Below, in pieces: positions 54,299 through 61,584 of a DNA stretch of 64,000 nucleotides (position 1 is the first letter of the stretch; the number at the start of each line of letters is the position of its first letter). The notes beneath the pieces were generated by a model. That model did no database searches and was not told where the DNA came from. It was given only the letters and a program-made list of their open reading frames with translations. The stretch is taken from assembly GCF_038004425.1 (NCBI RefSeq), contig NZ_JBBORC010000001.1, positions 1,589,001-1,653,000 of the forward strand, in the 5' to 3' direction. The stretch is from Solibacillus sp. FSL W7-1464 (lineage in GTDB: Bacteria; Bacillota; Bacilli; Bacillales_A; Planococcaceae). The translations under genes and the position numbers were made by a program.

Positions 54299-54472
54299 GT
54301 GCATAAAAAGAAGTATTTTATTATCTTCGTACCAGTGTTAATAATAGGCTTACTTTTAATATACTATCTTCCAGCAAATGGGCTTACTTATCTTATGTTA
54401 ATTCCTCTGATTGCTTGGTTCATTTATTATGCTTGGATATATAACGAAAAAAGATTGAAAAACAAAACTTAA
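54299..54472 (+). CDS. Very small two-helix membrane protein
   Basis: 57 residues, basic start (HKKKYF), two membrane helices and a basic tail. GTG start after AAGGGA, with rather long spacing. Could be a toxin-sized membrane peptide, but no partner or antisense RNA is evident. Confidence 0.45.
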   Translation: MHKKKYFIIFVPVLIIGLLLIYYLPANGLTYLMLIPLIAWFIYYAWIYNEKRLKNKT

Positions 54473-54503
54473 TTATTTTATTTGATTGATAAAGCATAAA
54501 TAA

Positions 54504-54535
54504 TAACGTTCCCAAATGACACATTGGTAACGTTA
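54504..54535. repeat. Recurring intergenic hairpin, copy g (best palindrome)
   Basis: TAACGTTCCCAA, 8-base loop, TTGGTAACGTTA: an almost perfect inverted repeat, the reference copy of the family. Confidence 0.65.
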
Positions 54536-54571
54536 TACTTCAACTAAGGTAAGCATGGAGGCTAGGTATAT

Positions 54572-54961
54572 ATGGAGAATTTCGAAAGTCTTTTACCAAG
54601 ACATAAATCAGATAATGATAGAGTAGAAATGATAAAAAAAATGGATAGAGATAAAATATTGCCTTTATTACCTAATCTCCTTGAATGGATTCAAGATATG
54701 AATTGGCCAGTGGCATCAAGCGTGTTAGAACTACTTTTAACTTTTCCAGAAGAAATTGTTCCATATGTGCAAGATGTTTTAACTTCTTCTGATGATGATA
54801 ACTGGAAGTGGTTCATTTTACACTATTTAGTTATAGAATTGCCGAAAGAGTCGAGAGTTCAGTTTAGAGAGTATTTAACAAGAGTATCTGAAACACCAAA
54901 ACGTAATGAACTCGCAGAAGAACTTGATGAAATAGCAAAAAAGATTTTGGAAACAATCTAA
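54572..54961 (+). CDS. DUF5071-family protein
   Basis: 129 residues, all-helical and acidic. LLPRHKSDNDR near the start and NLLEWIQDMNWPVASSVLELL are characteristic of DUF5071, a HEAT-like family seen next to toxin/immunity-type genes in Firmicutes. Function unknown. GGAGG site before the ATG. Confidence 0.75.
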   Translation: MENFESLLPRHKSDNDRVEMIKKMDRDKILPLLPNLLEWIQDMNWPVASSVLELLLTFPEEIVPYVQDVLTSSDDDNWKWFILHYLVIELPKESRVQFREYLTRVSETPKRNELAEELDEIAKKILETI

Positions 54962-55013
54962 ATAAACCTCCTCTTACTTCACTAACGATGTGCTTTAGTG
55001 CAACAAGAACTAA

Positions 55014-55055
55014 TAACGTTTACAAAACAAATGGGGTGCACTTCAAGTTTGGGAA
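55014..55055. repeat. Recurring intergenic hairpin, copy h (long loop)
   Basis: TAACGTTTACAAA, then about 18 bases, then AGTTTGGGAATAC. Probably an element with an expanded loop. Confidence 0.4.
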
Positions 55056-55060
55056 TACAC

Positions 55061-55103
55061 GAAAAAGCAGGAACGTTGTTAAATCAACGTTCCTGCTTTT
55101 TCT
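55061..55103. terminator. Terminator hairpin, right copy of the repeated locus
   Basis: An 18-bp stem GAAAAAGCAGGAACGTTG with complement. Near-identical to the hairpin at 48549-48592. Confidence 0.88.
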
Positions 55104-55268
55104 ATAGGTATATTCTTTATTCATTGTTTTATACACTTCTACTAAATCTCAATAATGACAACGGTTTAAACGTAAAAGGTGTTTGCAAAGTCATCAGTTT
55201 TTTTGCATAGATCGTGTATATTTTTTTCGCTGTACAATCCTCTTTGCGTCCCATAAACAAGTCAGTGC

Positions 55269-55802
55269 TTATTTCACAAAAATATGTGCATCGCAATAAC
55301 AAAGACCTTTGCAGCTTGGGCAATCGACTTGATAGGGCTCGAAATAGCGCGGCATATAAATAAATGGTTCAAAGCCCTGTGATGCAAATTGTCGCTCAGC
55401 TGCCCAGCGGTTTGTATCAGATTGTACCCAGCCAACTGTAACGATCGTTTTTGCAACCGGATGTACAGCTTCGAGGTAGGCACGTACAAGCTTTGTTCCA
55501 ATTCCTTTTTTTCGCTCGTTTGGATGGACGACAAAATGACTTGTATAATAACTGATGCCTGATTCGACAAGTCCCTTTAACGATTGCAGCTCTTCATGAA
55601 AGTAAGGGAACTCCTTGTTGAAATCCAATATTTCATAACCTGCAATATAACCGACAACTTCATCAAGCTCATTAACGGCTATATAACGAATGCCGCCAGC
55701 CTGATCGACGGTATCGGCCGTTTCTGGTTCAAATGGTAAAAAATCGTTTAGGAGTACCGCAATTTGCACTCCATATTTCTTTTCGTACGGGTAAATATTC
55801 AT
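55269..55802 (-). CDS. GNAT-family N-acetyltransferase
   Basis: 177 residues from the ATG at 55802 (an in-frame ATG at 55835 is an alternative). FVVHPNERKKGIGTKLVRAYLE is the acetyl-CoA-binding motif A, preceded by YIAVNELDEVVGYIAGYE. The C-terminus PSCKGLCYCDAHIF has three cysteines that may bind a metal. Substrate unknown. A decayed partial copy lies at 48594-48836. Confidence 0.88.
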   Translation of the reverse strand: MNIYPYEKKYGVQIAVLLNDFLPFEPETADTVDQAGGIRYIAVNELDEVVGYIAGYEILDFNKEFPYFHEELQSLKGLVESGISYYTSHFVVHPNERKKGIGTKLVRAYLEAVHPVAKTIVTVGWVQSDTNRWAAERQFASQGFEPFIYMPRYFEPYQVDCPSCKGLCYCDAHIFVK

Positions 55803-55944
55803 CGGTGGACCTGCCTTCTCATGTTCGAATTTCATTATTTTAACACAATAGAGGGCATTATGTTATTACAGCGAGTGTTTCGACAGGTTCGACTACTTTG
55901 CAAAAAAAAAATCCCTTTATAGTAAGGGATTTTAGAAGGGGAAT

Positions 55945-57279
55945 TTATTCTTCCAAAATAAGGCGGGCTGCATTCTCACCTGAAGTAACAGCTCCTTCCA
56001 TCGTTGCGAAAAATGGTTGACGCGTATAATCACCAGCTAGAACAAGTCCTTTGACTGGAGTTTGTTGATCAGGACGTAAATGATCATAATTCGGTTCTAA
56101 GCTATGGAAATCTTCAGGATGGCTGATTACGCGGTAATTAGCCAAACCTGTTTCCAGATCGAGCCCTAATGCTTTGCCGTCTTCTTGTACCTGTTCCAAA
56201 ATTAGTTTATGGTCCATGTTGATGAACTTTTCCGGTGGTGTCAATATAATCGACATTCTGCCCGGGACGTGTGTAAACGTAGTTCGGGACTGCTCGGCAA
56301 AGCTGGCAAGTGAAGTGAGTGGACCAAATGTCGTTCGGTCGACGGGAAGTACAGGCTGTTCGAACTCCATTTGAATAGTGACAGCAGGCATTGTCGGTAA
56401 ACGGAAAATCTTTTCGAAGAACGGATTATCCTGAAAGTGGTTCTTCAATATTTTTTTGGCTCCGCCGAGATTTGCAGCAATTATGACATGTTTTGCCGTC
56501 AACTCCTGGCCGTCTTCCAACAGCACTCCTGTAACTGTATCCTGATGCATAACCAAGTTTTTGACTGGTGAATTTGTCCGGATGACGCAGTTGTTTTTAG
56601 TAATATGATGCGCTAGCGGATTGGCCAATACCTCAGTCATCCCACCAAGATACGAACCGATTCTCAACTTATAAAACCGGCTCACACCCGGAAGGAAAAG
56701 ACCGAAAAATACTTTTGCAGAGTATCGTTCGGGAGGCAGGAAAAATACGCCTGTACTCAAAGGAATGAGAAGATTATGCAAAGCTTCTTCACTAATATTA
56801 TGCTTTTTGGCGAAGTCCCTCAAACTGTACTGGTCCAATTCTTCTGGATTTTGAGTATATTGTAAAAATCCATCTGTAAAAAAGGGAACTAGTGCAAGTT
56901 TATCCCCAGGTGGCAGAATATCATTATTTCCGATTATGCCTTTTAACGTTTCTATCGGACCGAAAACCGGAGAAATTCCAAATGATTTGTTTTCTTTGCT
57001 CCCTTTTATGCGGATATCGATTTGTTCTTCCCACTGAACGATGTCATCAACATCGACACCAGCTTTTTTCAACAGTTTTGGTAAAGCTTTGTAATAGCCG
57101 ATATGTCTATGCAAACCGGATTCAACCAACATTCCATCCTCATCCCATGAAGATGTCCTTCCTCCAATAACATTATTCATTTCCAATACAATAACTGATT
57201 TTCCTTTTTCACTTAGTTTAAGGGCAGCCGTTAAACCAGCCAAGCCTGAACCTACAACAATGACATCAAACTTTTCCAA
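55945..57279 (-). CDS. FAD-dependent oxidoreductase, phytoene-desaturase/amine-oxidase type
   Basis: 444 residues from the TTG at 57279, which has a strong GGAGGGGG site; a longer in-frame reading has none. FDVIVVGSGLAGLTAALKLSEKG is the FAD-binding motif (split here: GSGLAGLTAAL), NVIGGRTSSW follows, and a C-terminal VLAGDYTRQPFFATMEGAVTSG closes the FAD site. Fits the CrtI/NAD(P)-binding Rossmann flavoprotein family. Substrate unknown; no other carotenoid genes are near. Confidence 0.87.
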   Translation of the reverse strand: MEKFDVIVVGSGLAGLTAALKLSEKGKSVIVLEMNNVIGGRTSSWDEDGMLVESGLHRHIGYYKALPKLLKKAGVDVDDIVQWEEQIDIRIKGSKENKSFGISPVFGPIETLKGIIGNNDILPPGDKLALVPFFTDGFLQYTQNPEELDQYSLRDFAKKHNISEEALHNLLIPLSTGVFFLPPERYSAKVFFGLFLPGVSRFYKLRIGSYLGGMTEVLANPLAHHITKNNCVIRTNSPVKNLVMHQDTVTGVLLEDGQELTAKHVIIAANLGGAKKILKNHFQDNPFFEKIFRLPTMPAVTIQMEFEQPVLPVDRTTFGPLTSLASFAEQSRTTFTHVPGRMSIILTPPEKFINMDHKLILEQVQEDGKALGLDLETGLANYRVISHPEDFHSLEPNYDHLRPDQQTPVKGLVLAGDYTRQPFFATMEGAVTSGENAARLILEE

Positions 57280-57461
57280 TATTCCCCCTCCTACAAATTG
57301 AAGTAAAGTATTGTTCCTATTCCCGAACAAAATCGTGTCAAACAATAATGAATCAGCATGGAGAGAAATTGTGAAATTCATACATCCGATCTTTTATTTT
57401 TAATTAAATACGTTGGCAGTGAACTTTCTTTCATTTGGGGATTTTTGATAATTGTAAAAAC

Positions 57462-57475
57462 AGAACACTTGTTCT
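57462..57475 (+). promoter_or_regulatory. LexA (SOS) box
   Basis: AGAACACTTGTTCT, a perfect palindromic half-site pair GAAC-N4-GTTC as in Bacillus LexA/DinR boxes, 27 bases before the next start codon and overlapping its TATAAT region. Confidence 0.75.
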
Positions 57476-57501
57476 ATAATAAAGTAGAGTGAGGTGTAAG
57501 G

Positions 57502-57726
57502 ATGAGGGAACAATTGATAAAAGCGATGAAACACAATCAAATTTTGGATATTGTGTACATCGCCAAAGATCAGTCAATAACAAAGCGTCGAATAAAACTA
57601 ATAAAAATTTCCGGAAATCATGTGCAAGCATATTGTTTTTCCCGTCATGCAAAACGAAATTTTATTGTAGATAATATTTTAGCGGTACATCCGGTAAATA
57701 AAAAAGCAAGGGGGTTACACGCTTAG
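57502..57726 (+). CDS. Small WYL-like protein, probably SOS-regulated
   Basis: 74 residues: LIKAMKHNQILDIVYIAKDQSITKRRI and AYCFSRHAKRNFIVDNILAV resemble the minimal WYL domain (ligand- or nucleic-acid-sensing) found as stand-alone genes in Bacillus. ATG after GGTGTAAGG, preceded by a LexA box. Confidence 0.7.
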   Translation: MREQLIKAMKHNQILDIVYIAKDQSITKRRIKLIKISGNHVQAYCFSRHAKRNFIVDNILAVHPVNKKARGLHA

Positions 57727-57835
57727 GATATATATAAGCTAATCGAATATACAAAAATTAATATCATTTATTTAATATTTTGTGGAATATTCTGACTATT
57801 TGTGTTATATTACAAGTAGGGGAGGTGGATACTAG

Positions 57836-57967
57836 ATGCGAGCACTAAAAAGAATGGGGGCAACAAACTTTTTTGAAAATATTGTGAAGAGTAAACCTAG
57901 ATTAAATAAATTAAAACGTATGTATTTAATTAGAAGGGAAATTTCAGAATATGTTAAAACAAAATAA
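57836..57967 (+). CDS. Small basic 43-residue protein
   Basis: ATG with a very strong GGGGAGGTGG site. The product is highly basic (about 12 K/R) without a membrane segment. Its upstream region is recognisably copied at 48764-48836. It has its own terminator. Not recognised; size and charge recall the small basic Fur-regulated FbpB-type proteins but without real similarity. Confidence 0.6.
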   Translation: MRALKRMGATNFFENIVKSKPRLNKLKRMYLIRREISEYVKTK

Positions 57968-57971
57968 ATAA

Positions 57972-58006
57972 AGCCCTCCACTTTTAATTTGTGGAGGGTT
58001 ATTTTT
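57972..58006. terminator. Terminator between convergent genes
   Basis: CCCTCCAC/GTGGAGGG stem followed by TTATTTTT; serves the 43-residue gene and possibly the TerC gene from the other side. Confidence 0.85.
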
Positions 58007-58046
58007 CTGCGCTGATTTGACAATCGAGCAACAACTTTCCGGGAAG

Positions 58047-58814
58047 TTATTTATTGGAAGATTTTAAAGTTTTGCCATTGGATAAAAACCATCCTGCTAC
58101 CGCAATTGCGATTAATACTCCATAAAATATCAGTTTCCACTCAAGGGAGTGGGCAAATTCATAAGAAATGACACCTACATCAGGGTGACTCAAAGTTAAA
58201 ACGGCAAGTTTGACACCAACCCACCCTACGATTACAAATGCTGCAATTTCAAGTCCTGGTTTAGATTCAAGCAGTTTCACAAAATAGTTTGCAGCAAACC
58301 TCATAATAATTAATCCGATTAATCCCCCTGCAAAAATGACAAGGAATTTTCCGCCATCCATACCGCCAATCTGAGGTAAATCCGTATTAGGGAGTGTCAT
58401 GGCCAGAGCTACTGCTGCTAAGATTGAATCAACCGCGAATGCTATATCCGCCAATTCGACCTTAAACACCGTCCCCCAAAAACCGGATTTTTTCTGTTCT
58501 TTTTCCTTTTTGGGGACTTTATTTTTAAAGTATAGTTTCCTTACAATGTGATTGATTGCTATAAATAATAGATATAGAGCACCAATAGCCTGTACCTGCC
58601 ATACATCTACTAGAAATGTTATGATAAATAAAGAAGCGAAACGGAATATGAAGGCACCTGCAAGACCGTAAAATAGAGCCTTGCGCCTTTCTTTTTCAGG
58701 TAGATGTTTAACCATAATGGCTAAAACAAGTGCATTATCTGCAGCAAGCAATCCTTCCAAGCCAATTAACAGTAATAATACCCAACCATACTCTAGTAAC
58801 AAAGAGATATCCAA
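58047..58814 (-). CDS. TerC-family membrane protein
   Basis: 255 residues, about seven membrane segments. GLLAADNALVLAIMVKHLP and VELADIAFAVDSILAAVAL carry the paired acidic motifs of TerC/YkoY/YceF-type proteins, several of which export manganese to metallate secreted enzymes. TTG start with an AGGGGG site. The leader contains a terminator hairpin directly before the ribosome site. Confidence 0.92.
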   Translation of the reverse strand: MDISLLLEYGWVLLLLIGLEGLLAADNALVLAIMVKHLPEKERRKALFYGLAGAFIFRFASLFIITFLVDVWQVQAIGALYLLFIAINHIVRKLYFKNKVPKKEKEQKKSGFWGTVFKVELADIAFAVDSILAAVALAMTLPNTDLPQIGGMDGGKFLVIFAGGLIGLIIMRFAANYFVKLLESKPGLEIAAFVIVGWVGVKLAVLTLSHPDVGVISYEFAHSLEWKLIFYGVLIAIAVAGWFLSNGKTLKSSNK

Positions 58815-58835
58815 TTACATTCCCCCTAACGCATT

Positions 58836-58862
58836 AAAAAAATGATAAAAATATTATCATTT
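58836..58862 (-). terminator. Leader terminator (attenuator) upstream of terC
   Basis: Minus strand: AAATGATAA/TTATCATTT stem followed by a T run, ending about 20 bases before the TerC start codon. Suggests premature termination control. A five-pair CCCCC/GGGGG stem lies just upstream (58874-58904). Confidence 0.65.
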
Positions 58863-59044
58863 ACGGAGAGTATACCCCCTTTTATTTTTGATAAGCCTTC
58901 ATGGGGGATACAATATCAGTAACTTAGAAAAACGTTCATAGTACTTTTTTACAAAGTGGTTTTCTTTTTGGGAGAGGGATATATTTTTCTTTAAGTTCGT
59001 GGAAATAAAAGTGTCTGAAAAAGAGTTTTACAAAACTAACAGAT

Positions 59045-59074
59045 ACATAGTCCATTGGCTTCAATGAACTATGT
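59045..59074. repeat. Long inverted repeat in the terC-spo0E-like spacer
   Basis: TACATAGTCCATTG/CAATGAACTATGTA with one mismatch and a 4-base loop, no T tract. The only other structure in the 58815-59142 gene-free stretch besides the terC leader. Confidence 0.6.
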
Positions 59075-59142
59075 ATAACTAATAAACCAATCTGAACTCA
59101 AACTTTTAAGAAGCAAAACTATATGTTAATCCTTCATTTTAA

Positions 59143-59307
59143 TTAAGCGGCAATATCCGAATACTTATTAAGTAATTCATCCAGTTCCTGACTGCAATTG
59201 ACGACTTCTGGATGAGTGAATCCTAAATCACTGGCTTTTTTGTACATTAGTTTTCTTTTTGTCTCAATTCTTAACTTTAGTAATTTTTTTAACAGTAAAA
59301 ATTTCAT
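59143..59307 (-). CDS. Spo0E-like aspartyl-phosphate phosphatase
   Basis: 54 residues from the ATG at 59307. The helix-loop-helix contains the family hallmark SQELDELLNKY, preceded by KRKLMYKKASDLGFTHPEV. Spo0E-type proteins dephosphorylate Spo0A and delay sporulation. Its presence supports an endospore former. Confidence 0.9.
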   Translation of the reverse strand: MKFLLLKKLLKLRIETKRKLMYKKASDLGFTHPEVVNCSQELDELLNKYSDIAA

Positions 59308-59562
59308 CGATAAATTTCCCTTCAATAGTAATTAGTAGGTTTTAAACTTTTGTTAATACAAAATGACAACTGTTTCATCCTATAATACTTCGGATAAAAT
59401 ATATGTCGAAACATGCTAAATACGCATAATTCAATAATTTGTAAAATGTAATAATAATATACATAAATCGAATGCTTTATATTTGACTAAATTTGGAATG
59501 TATGAATTTTTTGGAGAATCTAGTGACTTTTAAACCATTAGAAAATCGTTGAAATCCAATTT

Positions 59563-59592
59563 TTGTACATCTGGTATTATCATTGATATAAT
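59563..59592 (+). promoter_or_regulatory. Promoter of the bacilliredoxin gene
   Basis: TTGTAC, 18-base spacer, TATAAT. The rest of the 59308-59633 spacer shows nothing else I can support. Confidence 0.7.
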
Positions 59593-59633
59593 GAGCGATG
59601 TGAATACATATAAACAGAAAGAGGTTTTGAAAA

Positions 59634-60068
59634 ATGACAAATGCTTATGATGAATATATGCGTCAAGTAACACAGCCAATGCGTACGGAACTTGAGAGTG
59701 CAGGCTTTACACAATTAACTACGGCAGATAGCGTACATGAATTCATGGCTGAAACAAAAGGGACAGCTTTAGTTGTAATCAATTCAGTATGTGGTTGTGC
59801 TGCAGGTCTAGCACGTCCGGCTGCTCGTGAAGCAGTAGCAGATGTGAAACCGGATCAGCTTGTAACCGTATTTGCCGGTCAGGACCCGGAAGCAACTGCA
59901 GCGATGCGCGGATATTTTGATGAAGTACCGCCAAGCTCACCATCAATGGCAATTCTTAAAGATGGTCAATTAGCTTATTTCATTCCACGTGATCAAATCG
60001 AAGGTCATCCAATGGAACAAATCCGTGATCATTTATCAGATGTGTTAAAACAAGTATGTGCCGAGTAA
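59634..60068 (+). CDS. brxA: Bacilliredoxin (BrxA/BrxB, YphP/YqiW family)
   Basis: Removes bacillithiol from mixed disulfides. 144 residues with the unusual active site CGC in INSVCGCAAGLARPAA and the PPSSPSMAILKDG loop. Whether it is BrxA or BrxB cannot be told by eye. Overlaps the next gene by 13 bases. Confidence 0.92.
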   Translation: MTNAYDEYMRQVTQPMRTELESAGFTQLTTADSVHEFMAETKGTALVVINSVCGCAAGLARPAAREAVADVKPDQLVTVFAGQDPEATAAMRGYFDEVPPSSPSMAILKDGQLAYFIPRDQIEGHPMEQIRDHLSDVLKQVCAE

Positions 60069-60844
60069 CGATTGTCACAACTGCAGGCAGACCGGACGAG
60101 CAATCACTTCAGTTAGCTGAATTTGCAAGTAAGGAGCTGCAGGCAACAATTGTTCCGCGCAAAAAACTTTCGGTTCGTAAGCTTTCTGAAGTGTACGACG
60201 CCAATGTCATTGTTGCGGGGAAAAATCGTTTTGAATATTATGCGAAAGGTGCCGAGGCGCCTTTCTTTTTTCATCCGAACTCTGCCGCATTTCGTCTGAA
60301 ACGCGTCGCTCGTGGTGAAGACGAACCATTACTTACTGCTTGTGCATTGCAAAAAGGGGATACATTTTTGGATTGCACACTAGGCCTAGGAGCCGACAGC
60401 TTGCTGGCCGCTTATGTTGTAGGGAATGAGGGAAAAGTGATCGGTGTAGAAGCAGATAAAAATGTGTCGTTTATTGTAAAAACAGGGATGCAAACTTATG
60501 ATACGACTGAACTTCCTTTAACTGCGTGCATGCGAAATATCGAAGTGGTCCATTCCACTGCACTGGAATATTTAAAAAAGCAAGAAAATAATAGCTTTGA
60601 TGTCGTCTACATGGATCCGATGTTTGAGGAAGTCATTGAAGAATCAACTAATTTTGAAGCGCTGCGCTATGCCGGAAAGCACCTGACATTGACGGATGAA
60701 TGGGTGGCTGAAGCAAAACGGGTGGCAAAAAAACGCGTCGTGTTAAAGGCACACTATCAATCGAACTGGTTTGAAAAATACCAGTTTCAGCGTGATGTCC
60801 GATTAACAGCCAAGTTTCATTATGGTGTGTTTGAAGTGAAATAG
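60056..60844 (+). CDS. RsmJ-like (YpiP) SAM-dependent methyltransferase
   Basis: 262 residues with TFLDCTLGLGADSLLAAYV (SAM motif I) and the catalytic-type VYMDPMFEE, as in the DUF548/RsmJ family that methylates 16S rRNA in proteobacteria. Bacillus YpiP is of this type. The start overlaps the bacilliredoxin gene. Substrate here is inferred only from family. Confidence 0.85.
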   Translation: MCRVTIVTTAGRPDEQSLQLAEFASKELQATIVPRKKLSVRKLSEVYDANVIVAGKNRFEYYAKGAEAPFFFHPNSAAFRLKRVARGEDEPLLTACALQKGDTFLDCTLGLGADSLLAAYVVGNEGKVIGVEADKNVSFIVKTGMQTYDTTELPLTACMRNIEVVHSTALEYLKKQENNSFDVVYMDPMFEEVIEESTNFEALRYAGKHLTLTDEWVAEAKRVAKKRVVLKAHYQSNWFEKYQFQRDVRLTAKFHYGVFEVK

Positions 60845-60880
60845 CGTTGGGGTTCTTGTAGAGAACTTCAACGTTTTTCT
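60845..60880 (+). terminator. Intrinsic terminator
   Basis: CGTTGGGGTTCT with AGAACTTCAACG, then TTTTTCTTT. Confidence 0.88.
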
Positions 60881-60890
60881 TTACACTTTA

Positions 60891-60909
60891 CATACCCCTT
60901 ATAGGTATG
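60891..60909 (+). promoter_or_regulatory. CsoR-type operator upstream of csoR-copZ
   Basis: CATACCCCTTATAGGTATG, an inverted repeat of the TACCC-N-GGGTA class bound by CsoR. Confidence 0.8.
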
Positions 60910-60942
60910 ATAATCTGAAATCAAGTTAGGGGGAATGATTGA

Positions 60943-61269
60943 ATGATTCATGAAAACGATAGTCTATTGGAAACAATTGAAGAGAGCTGTCGCAAAAGTC
61001 ATCATCCTGAACCGATAAAAAAAGATTTAACGACGAGATTGAATCGAATCGAAGGGCAAATTCGCGGAATTAAAGGCATGATCGATAAAGATGTGTATTG
61101 TGATGATATCATTACACAATTATCGGCTACCCAATCGGCTTTAAACAGTGTCGCGAAAATTTTGCTTGAAGGCCATTTAAAGGGCTGTGTCGTGGATCGT
61201 CTGAATGAAGGCGATACGGAAGTTTTGGACGAGCTTGTCGTAACGATTCAAAAAATGATGAAAAAATAA
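60943..61269 (+). CDS. csoR: Copper-sensing repressor CsoR
   Basis: 108 residues. LNRIEGQIRGIKGMIDKDVYCDDIITQLSA with the cysteine of the Cu(I) site (quoted in part: RIEGQIRGIKGMI), then HLKGCV providing histidine and cysteine. Copper(I) binding releases it from DNA. An additional N-terminal SHHPEP stretch is present. First gene of csoR-copZ. Confidence 0.94.
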   Translation: MIHENDSLLETIEESCRKSHHPEPIKKDLTTRLNRIEGQIRGIKGMIDKDVYCDDIITQLSATQSALNSVAKILLEGHLKGCVVDRLNEGDTEVLDELVVTIQKMMKK

Positions 61270-61282
61270 GGAGTGTTCAAGT

Positions 61283-61489
61283 ATGGTAAATGTAACGTTA
61301 AATGTGAATGGTATGTCTTGCGGTCATTGTGTGAAATCTGTAGAAACGAGCGTCGGCGCATTAGCTGGTGTACAGGAAGTAAAAGTGGATCTTGCCGAGA
61401 AAAAGGTATCGGTTGCGTATAACGAAGATGCCGTTACTGTAGAGCAGATTAAAGAAACGATTGATGAACAAGGTTATGACGTTGTTTAA
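61283..61489 (+). CDS. copZ: Copper chaperone CopZ
   Basis: 68-residue heavy-metal-associated domain with MSCGHCVKSVE; delivers Cu(I) to CopA. AAGGAG site before the ATG. 13 bases after csoR. Confidence 0.95.
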   Translation: MVNVTLNVNGMSCGHCVKSVETSVGALAGVQEVKVDLAEKKVSVAYNEDAVTVEQIKETIDEQGYDVV

Positions 61490-61513
61490 TGATTGAGGTT
61501 TATGAATGATTCA

Positions 61514-61545
61514 GGTTCTCTACTTTAGAGAACCTCTCTTTTTAT
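61514..61545 (+). terminator. Terminator between copZ and copA
   Basis: GGTTCTC/GAGAACC stem followed by T residues. Splits the copper cluster into two transcription units. Confidence 0.85.
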
Positions 61546-61550
61546 AAAAT

Positions 61551-61573
61551 TTTATACCCCCTAAAGGTATAAA
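61551..61573 (+). promoter_or_regulatory. Second CsoR-type operator, upstream of copA
   Basis: TTTATACCCCCTAAAGGTATAAA, near-perfect inverted repeat immediately before the copA ribosome site. Confidence 0.82.
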
Positions 61574-61584
61574 GAGGTGAGAAT

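Noticed and set aside
49758-55055. Calling the recurring hairpins integron attC sites
   Set aside because: They are much shorter than known attC sites, lack a clear paired GTTRRRY/RYYYAAC box layout, and no integron integrase is in the window. Kept only as a hypothesis.
58815-58990. yybP-ykoY manganese riboswitch upstream of terC
   Set aside because: The GGGGAGUAG-type conserved loop sequences are absent; only a terminator-like hairpin is supported.
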